A stretch of 64,000 nucleotides of DNA from Pseudomonas sp. sp1636 (GCF_030376615.1 NZ_JARRAB010000012.1:1-64000); one strand, 5' to 3'. Shown: positions 1 through 8,026, counted from the stretch's first letter. Notes: generated from the sequence alone by a model not told the origin. Numbers and translations are program-made.

Positions 1-1
1 A

Positions 2-33
2 CGCGTGACCCACATGGATGTGGGAAATGCCGC
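2..33 (+). repeat. 32-bp direct repeat, copy 1
   Basis: These 32 bases recur identically and in the same orientation at 1431-1462. The unit contains a small hairpin, CCCACAT-gg-ATGTGGG. A second short block, GCGGCCCTCC, follows both copies (101-110 and 1482-1491), so the similarity extends loosely beyond the 32 bp. The two copies bracket the AraC-type regulator gene and a small basic reading frame. It is probably a dispersed intergenic repeat of this genome. Confidence 0.75.
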
Positions 34-146
34 AAGCCCGTCGGCGACCCCATGGATGGGGGAGGTAGGAAAAATGCCGGGAGCATTTTCGAGAACGGGT
101 GCGGCCCTCCTACAGGGGATTGGCGTTGGCCTGCTGCACGCAGAAC

Positions 147-1025
147 TCAGGCGCGAATCCCGGGCTTCAGGCTGTCAAGTGCTGCGGCCGTTGTCGCCTC
201 CAATTCGGGCTCCGCTATTACCGGTACAGTAGGATGGCAGGCCTGGCGGTAGTCGCTGGGCGTGCAGCCGACGCACTGTTTGAAGGCACGGGCGAAGTAG
301 GAGGGATCCTTGAAGCCGGCCTCGTAGCCGATGCTGGTGATCGGCATCTGGCTGTTGTTCAGCAGTTCCTTGGCGAAGTCCATGCGCTTGTCGAGGATGT
401 ACTCCATAAAACCAACGCCGTTGACTTCCTTGAACAGGCGGCTGAAGCGAAAGGGAGTCATGCCGCAGTGCTGGGCCAATTCCTTCTGGTCGATGCTGTC
501 GCGAAAATGCTGCTCGATGTAGTCCAGTACCTTGTTCAATGCCTGGTGTTTCTGGTGCTCCGCGGTCAGCCTGATGCTGTCCGGCAAGGACGGGTGGCGC
601 TCGAGCAGGGGTTTGTGCTGCTGGCCATGAGTGTTACGACGCAACTCGCAAAGCTGGTTGAGTGAGTGCAGGTAGCGGCTTTTTTCGGTTGCCGAGAGCG
701 GCAGCACTATGTATTCCCACACCCGTGAACGCATGGCCCAGATGGCCAGTTCTTCCGAATGCTGCACGGTGAACATGGTGATCGGTATCGAGGGGGCGGA
801 GCGCTTGACCTCCAGCAACAGGTTGAGCCCGAGCGCATCCGGGCGATCGAAATGCATGCAGATCATGTCCGGCTGTTGTTTGTACTCCCGGCCGGGCAGG
901 CTGGAGGTCTTCGCCAGTCGGCAATCGTAGCTTGCACGAAAGTGCCCCATCAGCTCCTCAACTGATTGGTCATGCGTAAGATCGAGCCATAACAAGAATG
1001 GCTTGGTGGCCGAGTTAGACTTCAT
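147..1025 (-). CDS. AraC-family regulator with degenerate receiver domain
   Basis: 292-residue cytoplasmic transcription factor. Residues about 8-120 fold-match a response-regulator receiver, and residues about 166-262 are an AraC/XylS DNA-binding domain with two helix-turn-helix units (near 180-200 and 228-250). In the receiver, the segment PDMICMHFDRP (52-62) puts His58 where the phospho-accepting Asp should be, and the usual Lys of the KP motif is Leu108 (VLP). Ordinary phosphotransfer is therefore unlikely. The gene is transcribed away from the Tad/Flp pilus operon, 660 bp from flp, and is the obvious candidate for its local regulator, in place of the PprB regulator known from P. aeruginosa. 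That role is inferred from position only. The start at 1025 has an AAGGAT-type ribosome site. Confidence 0.85.
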   Translation of the reverse strand: MKSNSATKPFLLWLDLTHDQSVEELMGHFRASYDCRLAKTSSLPGREYKQQPDMICMHFDRPDALGLNLLLEVKRSAPSIPITMFTVQHSEELAIWAMRSRVWEYIVLPLSATEKSRYLHSLNQLCELRRNTHGQQHKPLLERHPSLPDSIRLTAEHQKHQALNKVLDYIEQHFRDSIDQKELAQHCGMTPFRFSRLFKEVNGVGFMEYILDKRMDFAKELLNNSQMPITSIGYEAGFKDPSYFARAFKQCVGCTPSDYRQACHPTVPVIAEPELEATTAAALDSLKPGIRA

Positions 1026-1117
1026 ATCCTTAGCTCTGCGCCTCTGTCCCTCCCCGTACTTGAGTATTGTCAGAATGCCAGCACTGTAAAGATCGAATCC
1101 TAATAAGAGAAAACAGC

Positions 1118-1231
1118 TTAGTTGCTTTGCTTCTTGGTTTTGCCGCGAGCCCGGCGCCTCGCGGCGCGCTTGGTTTTTGTCGATACGCCCGGGGCTGCCG
1201 CTGGTCGCTTGCGAATCAGATCCAGAGTCAT
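1118..1231 (-). CDS. possible small basic protein (37 aa)
   Basis: A short open frame begins MTLDLIRKRP and ends in a run rich in Lys, Arg and Ala (KTKRAARRRARGKTKKQ). It is preceded by an AAGGA-type ribosome site about 11 bases upstream of the ATG. It lies in the gap between the AraC-type regulator and flp, on the same strand as the regulator. The composition suggests nucleic-acid binding, but I do not recognise a family. Its size makes it uncertain whether it is translated. Confidence 0.35.
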   Translation of the reverse strand: MTLDLIRKRPAAAPGVSTKTKRAARRRARGKTKKQSN

Positions 1232-1532
1232 CCGTAACTCATTCCTTTTTATGGGCTTTGCCTGGCCGGCGCCGCCTGTGCTGTCGGTATTGTTGCGGCT
1301 CTGTACCCGTGAGGTGTTGTATCGCCAGGCGCGAACGGCCTGCGATCCGTAGCAGGCCCGACCTCGGGCGAGCTTTGGCTATACCGCGAAACGATGGGCA
1401 GGCAGCCCTGCGGCTGCATTCGCCGCGGGGCGCGTGACCCACATGGATGTGGGAAATGCCGCTAGCCTGTCAGGAGCAGGCGCGGCCCTCCACAAGAGAT
1501 CGCGCCTGCAACACATAATGGGGACATAGCCA
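1232..1532. other. intergenic stretch upstream of flp
   Basis: Apart from the second copy of the 32-bp repeat, I find no convincing gene here. Several GC-rich inverted segments occur near 1340-1430. The open frames in this stretch lack ribosome sites and recognisable protein sequence. Confidence 0.5.
1431..1462 (+). repeat. 32-bp direct repeat, copy 2
   Basis: Identical to bases 2-33 and in the same orientation. It lies between the regulator and the flp promoter region. Confidence 0.75.
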
Positions 1533-1589
1533 TTTTTGCGGCCTGGGCAATCGCCGCAAAAAAGTCCTGGTGATTCGCAAAAAACTCCT
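1533..1589 (+). promoter_or_regulatory. CGCAAAAA motif array upstream of flp
   Basis: CGCAAAAAAGTCCT (1555-1568) and CGCAAAAAACTCCT (1576-1589) are direct repeats exactly 21 bp apart, two helical turns. The first also forms an inverted repeat with TTTTTGCGG at 1533-1541. The array ends about 95 bp before the flp start codon, a typical activator position. It probably binds the regulator of the Tad operon, but which protein is unknown. Confidence 0.55.
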
Positions 1590-1684
1590 AACCCCTATTT
1601 TTCCTGCTGACTAGGGTTCAAGCAGGCGGGGCAGGCAGTGCCGCCGATTTCCTGGAAGAACAACATTCGAGTGAGGTGGGCGAA

Positions 1685-1876
1685 ATGACTTTTCAAGCAA
1701 TCAAGACTGCGGTGATGAAGTTCGTCGAGGACGAGGATGGATTGACCATCGTGGAATATGCGGTGGCGGGTGGGTTAATCACCGCTGCAGTTGCCGCCAT
1801 GTTCGTTTCTCTGGGTGGAGAAGTTAATACCCGTATTACGCAACTGTGCACGGCTGTAAAAGGTGCTGCTTGCTAG
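1685..1876 (+). CDS. flp: Flp-type IVb pilin
   Basis: 63-residue major pilin precursor. A short charged leader ends at Gly19, followed by the class IVb processing motif G/LTIVEYA. Cleavage after Gly19 would leave a 44-residue mature pilin with the conserved Glu5-Tyr6 pair (Glu24, Tyr25 of the precursor) and a single hydrophobic helix. I chose the ATG at 1685 because a GAGGTGGG ribosome site ends 4 bases upstream; the GTG at 1676 lies inside that site. Two cysteines near the C-terminus (55 and 63) could form a small disulfide loop. The prepilin peptidase gene follows directly, and the gene heads the Tad operon. Confidence 0.95.
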   Translation: MTFQAIKTAVMKFVEDEDGLTIVEYAVAGGLITAAVAAMFVSLGGEVNTRITQLCTAVKGAAC

Positions 1877-1903
1877 TAGGGAATCCTGAAGGGAGACGCA
1901 GCG

Positions 1904-2422
1904 ATGTCCATGGAGCAGATGGTCCCCGTCATTGTGCTACTAGGGCTGCTGGGGGTTGCGGTGGCGAGCGATCTGCGTCGCCACCGCATTCCCAACTTGC
2001 TGGTCGTGCTGGGCCTCGCGTTGGGGCTGGCCGGCCAGGCTTATACGGGCGGAATTAGCGGTTTTGGCGATGCCGCGTTGGGCCTGTCGATCGGCTTCGG
2101 CGTGTTTCTCCCGCTCTATGCCCTGGGCGGCATGGCCGCCGGCGACGTCAAACTGATGGCCATGGTCGGCAGTTTTCTGACCCCGTTCGATGCGCTCTGG
2201 GCGGCACTGTTCAGCCTGATCGCCGGGGGCCTGTGCGGTTTCCTGATAGTGCTGGTGCGTGGTCAGTTTGCGATGACCTTTTCGCGTTACTGGCTGATGT
2301 TAAGGGCGCGAGCCTATTTTGCTCCGGCAGCGGATGAAGTGGCCGGCAAGCCTTTTCCTTATTCGGTGGCGATCTTGTTGGGCACGCTGGCCAGTCTGTA
2401 CTGGCTGCAGCTCGCTCAATAA
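1904..2422 (+). CDS. fppA: Flp prepilin peptidase (A24 family, TadV/CpaA type)
   Basis: 172-residue inner-membrane aspartic peptidase that removes the leader from the Flp pilin and from TadE/TadF-like pseudopilins. The two catalytic aspartates are visible: Asp23 in ASDLRRHRIPN and Asp81 in the GxGD-type motif AAGDVKLMA. Several hydrophobic segments cover most of the chain. The protein lacks the N-terminal methylase domain of the larger PilD/GspO enzymes, as expected for the Tad-specific class. It follows flp by 27 bp with an AAGGGAG ribosome site. Confidence 0.95.
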   Translation: MSMEQMVPVIVLLGLLGVAVASDLRRHRIPNLLVVLGLALGLAGQAYTGGISGFGDAALGLSIGFGVFLPLYALGGMAAGDVKLMAMVGSFLTPFDALWAALFSLIAGGLCGFLIVLVRGQFAMTFSRYWLMLRARAYFAPAADEVAGKPFPYSVAILLGTLASLYWLQLAQ

Positions 2423-2438
2423 TTTGGGAGGCCCGTTT

Positions 2439-3776
2439 ATGTATGCCATCAGCGACAGCGACGCCTACCCCAGCGAACGCGAGGCCGTAGAGCGCCTGGC
2501 GCCGCAGCCGCGGAACATTCGCGAAACCGGCCTGGCCGACAATTTTCTCGGCGATCTGCTGTGCAAGCACTTGCACGATGCCGGGGTGCTGGCCATGCCG
2601 CAGCTGGTCGAGCGTCTGGCGCTGACCGGTACGGTGCTGGAGGAGATCCTGGCGTTTCTGCGCAAGGATGGCCGCGTCGAGGTGCTCGGCCAGGCGAGCG
2701 GCCAGGCCGCTGGCCAGGGGCTGCGTTACGGCCTGACCGAGCGCGGCCGCAGTGCCGCCCGCGATGCCCTGGCGCGCAGCGGCTATATCGGCGCGGCGCC
2801 TTACCCGGTGAGCAGTTACCGCTCGCTGCTCAAGGTGCAAACCATTCACCACGGCCGCATCACCGCCCGCGACATGCGCGCCTCCTTCGGCGGCGTGGTG
2901 CTGAGCGAGGGCATGCTCGACCAGTTGGGCGTGGCCCTGAATTCCGGGCGCGCCATCATGATTTACGGGCCCGCGGGTACCGGCAAGACCTATATCAGCA
3001 GCCGCTTGATCCGCCTGTTCGCCGAGGCCATCTGGGTGCCTTACGCCATCGCGGTCAACGAGGCGGTGATCGAGATCTACGACCCGCAGGTGCACCAGCG
3101 TCTGGATGAGCGGGACGAGCAGCCGAACAGCCTGCTGCTCAACCAGGGCATCGACCGGCGTCTGCTGTGCTGCAAACGCCCGGTGTTGATCACCGGCGGC
3201 GAGTTGAGCATGGAGCAGTTGGATATCCGCTACGACCCCTTCAGCCGTCAGTACCAGGCGCCGCTGCAACTCAAGGCCAGCAACGGCCTGTTCATCATCG
3301 ACGACATGGGCCGCCAGCGCATGGCGCCGGCCGAGTTGCTCAACCGCTGGATAGTGCCGATGGAAGAGAAGCGCGACTTCCTCAACCTCGGCGGCGGGCG
3401 TCACTGCGAGCTGCCATTCGACCTGGTGCTGGTGTTCTCCACCAACCTCAACCCGCTGGAGCTGGCCGACGAGGCCTTCCTCCGGCGCATCGGCTACAAG
3501 CTGCACTTCAACTACCTCCGGCCGGAAGAGTACGAGCGCATCTGGCGCCAGGAATGCGAGCGCCTGGGCATCGCCCATGACCCGGTGTTGCTGCGCTATG
3601 TGCTGCAAGGCTTGTACGAGACGGAGGGCATGCCGCTGGTGCCGTGCCATCCGCGTGATCTGCTGGGCATGGCGCTGGATCGCCAGCGCTATCTGGATGG
3701 TTCCGGGCCGCTGTCGCCGCGCGAGCTGGAGTGGGCCTGGCACAACTACTTCGTCCAACTCGATTTTCTTGGATAA
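2439..3776 (+). CDS. winged-helix/AAA ATPase embedded in Tad locus
   Basis: 445-residue ATPase. The first 130 residues or so look like a helical winged-helix region (about 25-100), followed by an AAA-type ATPase. Walker A is GPAGTGKT (177-184) and Walker B is LFIIDDMG with Asp288/Asp289; a sensor-like VFSTN lies further on. The ATG at 2439 is used because TTGGGAGGCC lies just upstream; the frame is open further 5' but that part overlaps fppA. It sits between the prepilin peptidase and rcpC genes, so it is co-transcribed with the pilus genes. It is neither TadA-like nor TadZ-like and is absent from the minimal Tad set. Related proteins are often annotated only as ATPases with chaperone activity. 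Its role in pilus biogenesis or regulation is unknown. Confidence 0.85.
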   Translation: MYAISDSDAYPSEREAVERLAPQPRNIRETGLADNFLGDLLCKHLHDAGVLAMPQLVERLALTGTVLEEILAFLRKDGRVEVLGQASGQAAGQGLRYGLTERGRSAARDALARSGYIGAAPYPVSSYRSLLKVQTIHHGRITARDMRASFGGVVLSEGMLDQLGVALNSGRAIMIYGPAGTGKTYISSRLIRLFAEAIWVPYAIAVNEAVIEIYDPQVHQRLDERDEQPNSLLLNQGIDRRLLCCKRPVLITGGELSMEQLDIRYDPFSRQYQAPLQLKASNGLFIIDDMGRQRMAPAELLNRWIVPMEEKRDFLNLGGGRHCELPFDLVLVFSTNLNPLELADEAFLRRIGYKLHFNYLRPEEYERIWRQECERLGIAHDPVLLRYVLQGLYETEGMPLVPCHPRDLLGMALDRQRYLDGSGPLSPRELEWAWHNYFVQLDFLG

Positions 3777-3803
3777 GACTTTCATGGCTAAGGAGATACA
3801 GAC

Positions 3804-4625
3804 ATGAGCGCGCGTACCCTGACCCTGGTTGCCCTGTCCCTGATCCTCGGGCTGGGCGCCGCCTGGATGGCCAACAACTGGCTGAGTGCCCGGCTCGATG
3901 CCGGCCCGGATGACAACCTGCAGAATGTGGTGGTGGCTACGGTGGAAATCCCCTTCGGCCAGATGGTCGAGGCCCAGCATGTCAGCCTGGTGCGCATGCC
4001 CAAGGGCACGGCCCCGGACGACGCCTTCGATGCCACCGACAAGGTGCTCGGCAAGATCGCCACCTTCACGATGCTGCGCGGCGACATCGTGCGCGGCGCG
4101 CGGCTGGCCGAGCACCTCGGCGGCAGCACCCTGGCCTCGCTGATCGAGTCGAACAAACGCGCCATCTCGGTGCGGGTCGACGACGTGGTCGGTGTCGGCG
4201 GCTTCCTGCTGCCGGGCAACCGGGTCGACGTGCTGGCGACCAAGAAGAGCGGCGGCAACAACAACGAAGCCGAGTCGAAGACCATCCTCGAAGACTTGCG
4301 GGTACTCGCCGTCGACCAGACCGCCAGCACCGACAAGACCCAGCCGGTGGTAGTGCGCGCGGTGACCCTGGAAATGAGCAGCGAGGAGGCCGAGGTGCTG
4401 GTCAAGGCGCAAACCGAGGGCAAGCTGCAACTGGCGCTACGCAACCCGCTGAACAACCAGAAAAAACTCGAAGCCACCGAGCCGCTGGCGCTGGTCGAGG
4501 CGCCTGCGCCGGCTCCGGTCGCAGCGCCGGCGCCAGCCAAACCACTGGTGCGTCGCAGCGGCGGCGGTGTCGGGGTCACGATCATTCGCGGTACCGCAGT
4601 CGAGGCGACGAAGGTGCAGTTGTAG
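3804..4625 (+). CDS. rcpC: Flp pilus assembly protein RcpC/CpaB
   Basis: 273 residues. An N-terminal membrane anchor or signal (about 5-22) is followed by a SAF-type domain (about 40-105) and the RcpC/CpaB periplasmic domain (about 110-215). A Pro/Ala-rich stretch (about 228-245) precedes a short basic C-terminus. CpaB/RcpC proteins lie in the periplasm and are thought to link the secretin to the rest of the machine. The ribosome site AAGGAGATACAG directly precedes the ATG. Gene order next to the secretin matches other Tad loci. Confidence 0.93.
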   Translation: MSARTLTLVALSLILGLGAAWMANNWLSARLDAGPDDNLQNVVVATVEIPFGQMVEAQHVSLVRMPKGTAPDDAFDATDKVLGKIATFTMLRGDIVRGARLAEHLGGSTLASLIESNKRAISVRVDDVVGVGGFLLPGNRVDVLATKKSGGNNNEAESKTILEDLRVLAVDQTASTDKTQPVVVRAVTLEMSSEEAEVLVKAQTEGKLQLALRNPLNNQKKLEATEPLALVEAPAPAPVAAPAPAKPLVRRSGGGVGVTIIRGTAVEATKVQL

Positions 4626-4768
4626 GGGCGCGAGCTATGGGGAGGCGCGAGCCAGGCGGGGTTCTCGCACTCCCCATGCTCCTCACCGGACGAACGGGTA
4701 CGCAGTGGCAGCGCTTTTCCGCTGCTCCTGTAAGCAGGTAGGGCGACATAACAAGCAAGGAGTAGGGC

Positions 4769-6238
4769 ATGGAGATCATCCAAAGACTCAGGTCACACGC
4801 GTGCTACGTACTGGGCGCCTGGCTGCTGTCGAGCATCGCGGTGCAGGCGGCCGAAGCGCCGCCGGCGGTAAGCGCCATGCCGGCAGCCAATACCAGCAGT
4901 ATCGAGGTGCCGATCTACAAATCGCGGGTGCTCGCCACTCGCGCCCCGGTGAAGAAGGTCTCGGTGGGCAATCCGGAGATCGCCGACATCCTGATCACCA
5001 GCCCGACCCAGCTCTACCTGCTCGGCCGCTCCCTGGGCAGCACCAACGTGCTGTTGTGGGATAGCCGTAATCGCCTGATCGACAGCCTCGACCTCGAGGT
5101 GGTGCATGACCTCGGCGGGCTGAAAGGCAAGCTGCACCAGTTGATGCCCAACGAGAGCATCGAGGTCTTCAGTGCCCAGGGTGCGCTGGTGCTGCGCGGT
5201 CAGGTGAGCAGCGCGGCGGCGATGGATACCGCGGTCAAACTGGCCAAGACCTATACCGCACAGACCGCCAGCGTGGTGCAGGGCGAGGGTGAGGCGGCGG
5301 CAGCGGCGCCGACCCAGTCGCTGGAGGTGATCAACCTGCTCACCGTCGGCGGCAGCCAGCAGGTGATGCTGGAGGTCAAGGTCGCGGAGATGAAGCGTGA
5401 TTTGGTCAAGCGTCTTGGCGTGCGTTTCCTGGCTATCGGCTCCGGCGGCAACTGGCAGTTTGGCGGGTTCAATAACAGTGGTTCAGTGGTTGATAATTTG
5501 CTCAGCCCCAGTACCGGTTTTCTGGCGCAGTTCGCCTCCGAGAGCTTCCTCTTCGACGCCATACTGGAAGCGTCCAAGGACAATGGCTCGGCCAAGATAC
5601 TGGCGGAGCCAACCCTGACCACTCTGACCGGGCAGCAGGCGGAATTCATTTCCGGCGGCGAGTTCCCCATCCCGGTTTCCGATGACGATGGCATCACCAT
5701 CGAGTTCAAGGAGTTCGGTGTCGGGGTGAAGTTCCTCCCAACCGTCTTGGACTCGGGGCGGATCAACCTCAACCTGAATGTGTCGGTCAGTGAGCTGGTG
5801 GCGGCCAATAGCCTGGTAGTGGAAGCTGACTCCATTAGAGGCTCTTCCTCATTGCTGGTGCCGGCGCTGACCAAGCGCAGTGCCCAGTCCACCGTCGAGC
5901 TGGGCAATGGCCAGACCATCGCCATTGCCGGTTTGATCAGCGAAAGCACCCGCGACTCTGTCAGCCGCTTCCCTGGATTGGGCGACATCGCGGTGATCGG
6001 TAACCTGTTCCGCAGCCAGGAGTTCATCAGTGGCGAGACCGAACTGGTGATCCTGGTGACGCCGCACCTGGCCAAGCCGGTGGATGCGCGGAGCGTGCGC
6101 CTGCCGACCGAGAAATTCGTCGCACCCAGCGATGTGGATTTCTACCTGCTCGGCAAGACCAAGGGGCGCGGAATGAACCGTCCGGTTCCGGTCAGCCTCG
6201 GGACTAGCGAAGGCAGTTTCGGCCACGATCTGAATTAG
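4769..6238 (+). CDS. rcpA: Tad secretin RcpA/CpaC
   Basis: 489-residue outer-membrane secretin that forms the channel for the Flp pilus. A Sec signal peptide ends near residue 28 (VQAAEA). It is followed by the pilus-secretin N-terminal domain (about 45-115, with VSVGNPEIADI) and a C-terminal secretin domain (about 245-435) with the typical ILAEPTLTTLTGQQAEFISGG region (residues 277 onward). A ribosome site, AAGGAG, lies 8 bases before the ATG. A 143-bp gap separates it from rcpC. Confidence 0.95.
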   Translation: MEIIQRLRSHACYVLGAWLLSSIAVQAAEAPPAVSAMPAANTSSIEVPIYKSRVLATRAPVKKVSVGNPEIADILITSPTQLYLLGRSLGSTNVLLWDSRNRLIDSLDLEVVHDLGGLKGKLHQLMPNESIEVFSAQGALVLRGQVSSAAAMDTAVKLAKTYTAQTASVVQGEGEAAAAAPTQSLEVINLLTVGGSQQVMLEVKVAEMKRDLVKRLGVRFLAIGSGGNWQFGGFNNSGSVVDNLLSPSTGFLAQFASESFLFDAILEASKDNGSAKILAEPTLTTLTGQQAEFISGGEFPIPVSDDDGITIEFKEFGVGVKFLPTVLDSGRINLNLNVSVSELVAANSLVVEADSIRGSSSLLVPALTKRSAQSTVELGNGQTIAIAGLISESTRDSVSRFPGLGDIAVIGNLFRSQEFISGETELVILVTPHLAKPVDARSVRLPTEKFVAPSDVDFYLLGKTKGRGMNRPVPVSLGTSEGSFGHDLN

Positions 6239-6249
6239 CTGCAACACCT

Positions 6250-6326
6250 AGGGTGGGCTTCAGCCCGCCACTGCACGACATAGGTAAATGTGCCGGGCTA
6301 AAGCGGAACGCCGCCCGGCCCACCCT
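6250..6326. repeat. palindromic intergenic element inside the Tad operon
   Basis: AGGGTGGGC (6250-6258) and GCCCACCCT (6318-6326) form a perfect 9-bp outer inverted repeat around a GC-rich core with further internal pairing. It lies between rcpA and the small lipoprotein gene. It resembles REP-like hairpin elements, and in mRNA it could act as a stability or partial termination structure. Confidence 0.6.
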
Positions 6327-6396
6327 GGGGGGTTGGCGCCTGCTGGGCAGACCCTCAGGCGCCGGGCACGATCTCAATCAATTGGAGGCAGCGACC

Positions 6397-6669
6397 ATGA
6401 AACTCATGATTCCCCTGTACATGCTGGTATTGGCGTTGTCCGGTTGCATGACCTACGAGGAGGGCCGGGTCGGCCCATTGGGTTCCAGCATTTACGACGT
6501 CCACTACCAGCAGATTGCCGACAAGCAAGTGGCTGCCAACCCCGGCACCGAAGTCTCGCCCACCGGTATCGACGGTCCTCTGGCGGAAAAAGTCATGGAC
6601 GGCTATCGCGGCGTGACCGGCGATGCGGCCCAGGTTGTCCAGCCGATCCAGATCAATATCGGCAACTGA
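6397..6669 (+). CDS. small lipoprotein of the Tad locus
   Basis: 90 residues. The signal peptide ends in the lipobox LSGC, with lipidation predicted at Cys17. The residue after the cysteine is Met rather than Asp, so outer-membrane sorting is likely. The mature part is only about 74 residues and has no further cysteine. Its position directly after the secretin gene suggests a pilotin or an equivalent of the RcpB/CpaD lipoproteins, but it is far smaller than those and the role is inferred. The ATG at 6397 has TTGGAGGCAG upstream. The frame is open 5' of this but crosses the palindromic element. Confidence 0.8.
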   Translation: MKLMIPLYMLVLALSGCMTYEEGRVGPLGSSIYDVHYQQIADKQVAANPGTEVSPTGIDGPLAEKVMDGYRGVTGDAAQVVQPIQINIGN

Positions 6670-6676
6670 GGACTGG

Positions 6677-8005
6677 ATGATGAAACTCCGTATGCACCGG
6701 CCATTCACCGCACTGCCGCACCGCCAACGGGGTGCGGTGATCGTGCTGATCGTGATTGCACTGGCGGCGATGCTGCTGATGTCTGCCCTGGCATTGGATG
6801 GCGGGCACATGCTGGTGAACAAGACCCGCTTGCAGAATGCGGTGGATGCGGCGGCCTTGAGTGGGGCCAAGACCTTGAGTCAGGTCATGGGCTCGGGCAA
6901 TGCCTCCAGCCTGACGCGGGGCGCGGCGCTGGATACGCTGACGCGCAATGCCAATGCAGCCGGCAATGGCGAACTGGCCAGCGCCATCGGCACTGCCGGT
7001 GGGGTCGGCGCCTTCGCCGTGGTGGAGTTGGCCAGCACCGTCGAAGGACCTTTCGCTTATCCGGGGCCGGTGGATGCCCGCTTCGTCCGGGTCAGGGTGG
7101 CGAATTACTCCTTGAGCGGCTTTTTCTGGGGCTTCGCCCAGGCGTTCGGCGCCGGCAACCTCGGTAACAAGGCAGTGGCGGCCATCGCCACCGCCGGCCC
7201 GAGCCAGACCGCGCCCTGCAACCTCGCGCCCTTGATGGTCTGTGGTGACCCCGACCAGTACGACCCGGGCAATGGCATGTTCTGGGGCTACCGCTTCGGC
7301 GATCTGGAGGTGCTGAAGAGCGCGGCGGGCAACGCGCCGGCTATCGGTCCCGGCAATTTCCAGTTGATCCGCCTAGGCGATAACACCGGCGCTGACGATA
7401 TCCGCGACGCAATGTGTCGGGGGGTCGACCAGTGTCTGACCAGCGGCGAGCCGGTCGAAACCGAGCCGGGCAACACCGTGGGTCCGGTGGCCCAAGGCCT
7501 CAACACCCGTTTCGGGGTGTACAACGGGCCGGTCAGCGCCGCCGCCTGTCCGCCGGATTTGGTGACCAGCTTCAGTACGCCACGGATGACCTACAGCGAG
7601 CCCAATGTGGTGCACCAGACCCAGCTGGTTCAGTCCAGCGACGGCGATCTGTACACCGCCAGCGCCGCGCTGCTCGACTACAACGACTGGGTGGAGAGCG
7701 TCGCCAACTGTCCGGGCGGCTGCGAAGCCAACGGGGTGTTCGAACGGCGCCTGCTGAAGATAGTGGTGGGCAACTGCGACGGCGTATCGGGCGGGCAGAC
7801 TTCGGTGCCGGTGCTGGGCTACGGCTGTTTCTTCCTGGTGCAAACAGTCAGCCAGCAGGGCAGTCAGGCACAAATCTTCGGCCAGTTCGTCACCGACTGC
7901 GCAGGCGACAGCGTACCCGGCCCGGTGGTGGATGACGTGGGGCCGAAGATCATCCAGCTGTACAAGACCTATATCACTCCGGCGACGCCGAGCCCGGATT
8001 CCTAG
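6677..8005 (+). CDS. tadG: TadG-like Flp pilus assembly protein
   Basis: 442 residues. The start of the protein carries the Tad-type N-terminal module: RQRGAVIVLIV followed by one transmembrane helix (about 18-42) and the DAAALSGAKTL motif near residue 60. The rest is a long extracytoplasmic region containing many cysteines, possibly disulfide-bonded. TadG-type proteins are minor components anchored in the inner membrane. The adjacent codons at 6677 and 6680 are both ATG, and either could be used. It follows the lipoprotein gene by 7 bp. Confidence 0.85.
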   Translation: MMKLRMHRPFTALPHRQRGAVIVLIVIALAAMLLMSALALDGGHMLVNKTRLQNAVDAAALSGAKTLSQVMGSGNASSLTRGAALDTLTRNANAAGNGELASAIGTAGGVGAFAVVELASTVEGPFAYPGPVDARFVRVRVANYSLSGFFWGFAQAFGAGNLGNKAVAAIATAGPSQTAPCNLAPLMVCGDPDQYDPGNGMFWGYRFGDLEVLKSAAGNAPAIGPGNFQLIRLGDNTGADDIRDAMCRGVDQCLTSGEPVETEPGNTVGPVAQGLNTRFGVYNGPVSAAACPPDLVTSFSTPRMTYSEPNVVHQTQLVQSSDGDLYTASAALLDYNDWVESVANCPGGCEANGVFERRLLKIVVGNCDGVSGGQTSVPVLGYGCFFLVQTVSQQGSQAQIFGQFVTDCAGDSVPGPVVDDVGPKIIQLYKTYITPATPSPDS

Positions 8006-8026
8006 GTGGCCCGGCGAGAGACTCCT

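Noticed and set aside
2211..4430. 739-codon minus-strand open frame opposite the Tad ATPase and rcpC
   Set aside because: Shadow frame of the same kind; it spans several real genes.
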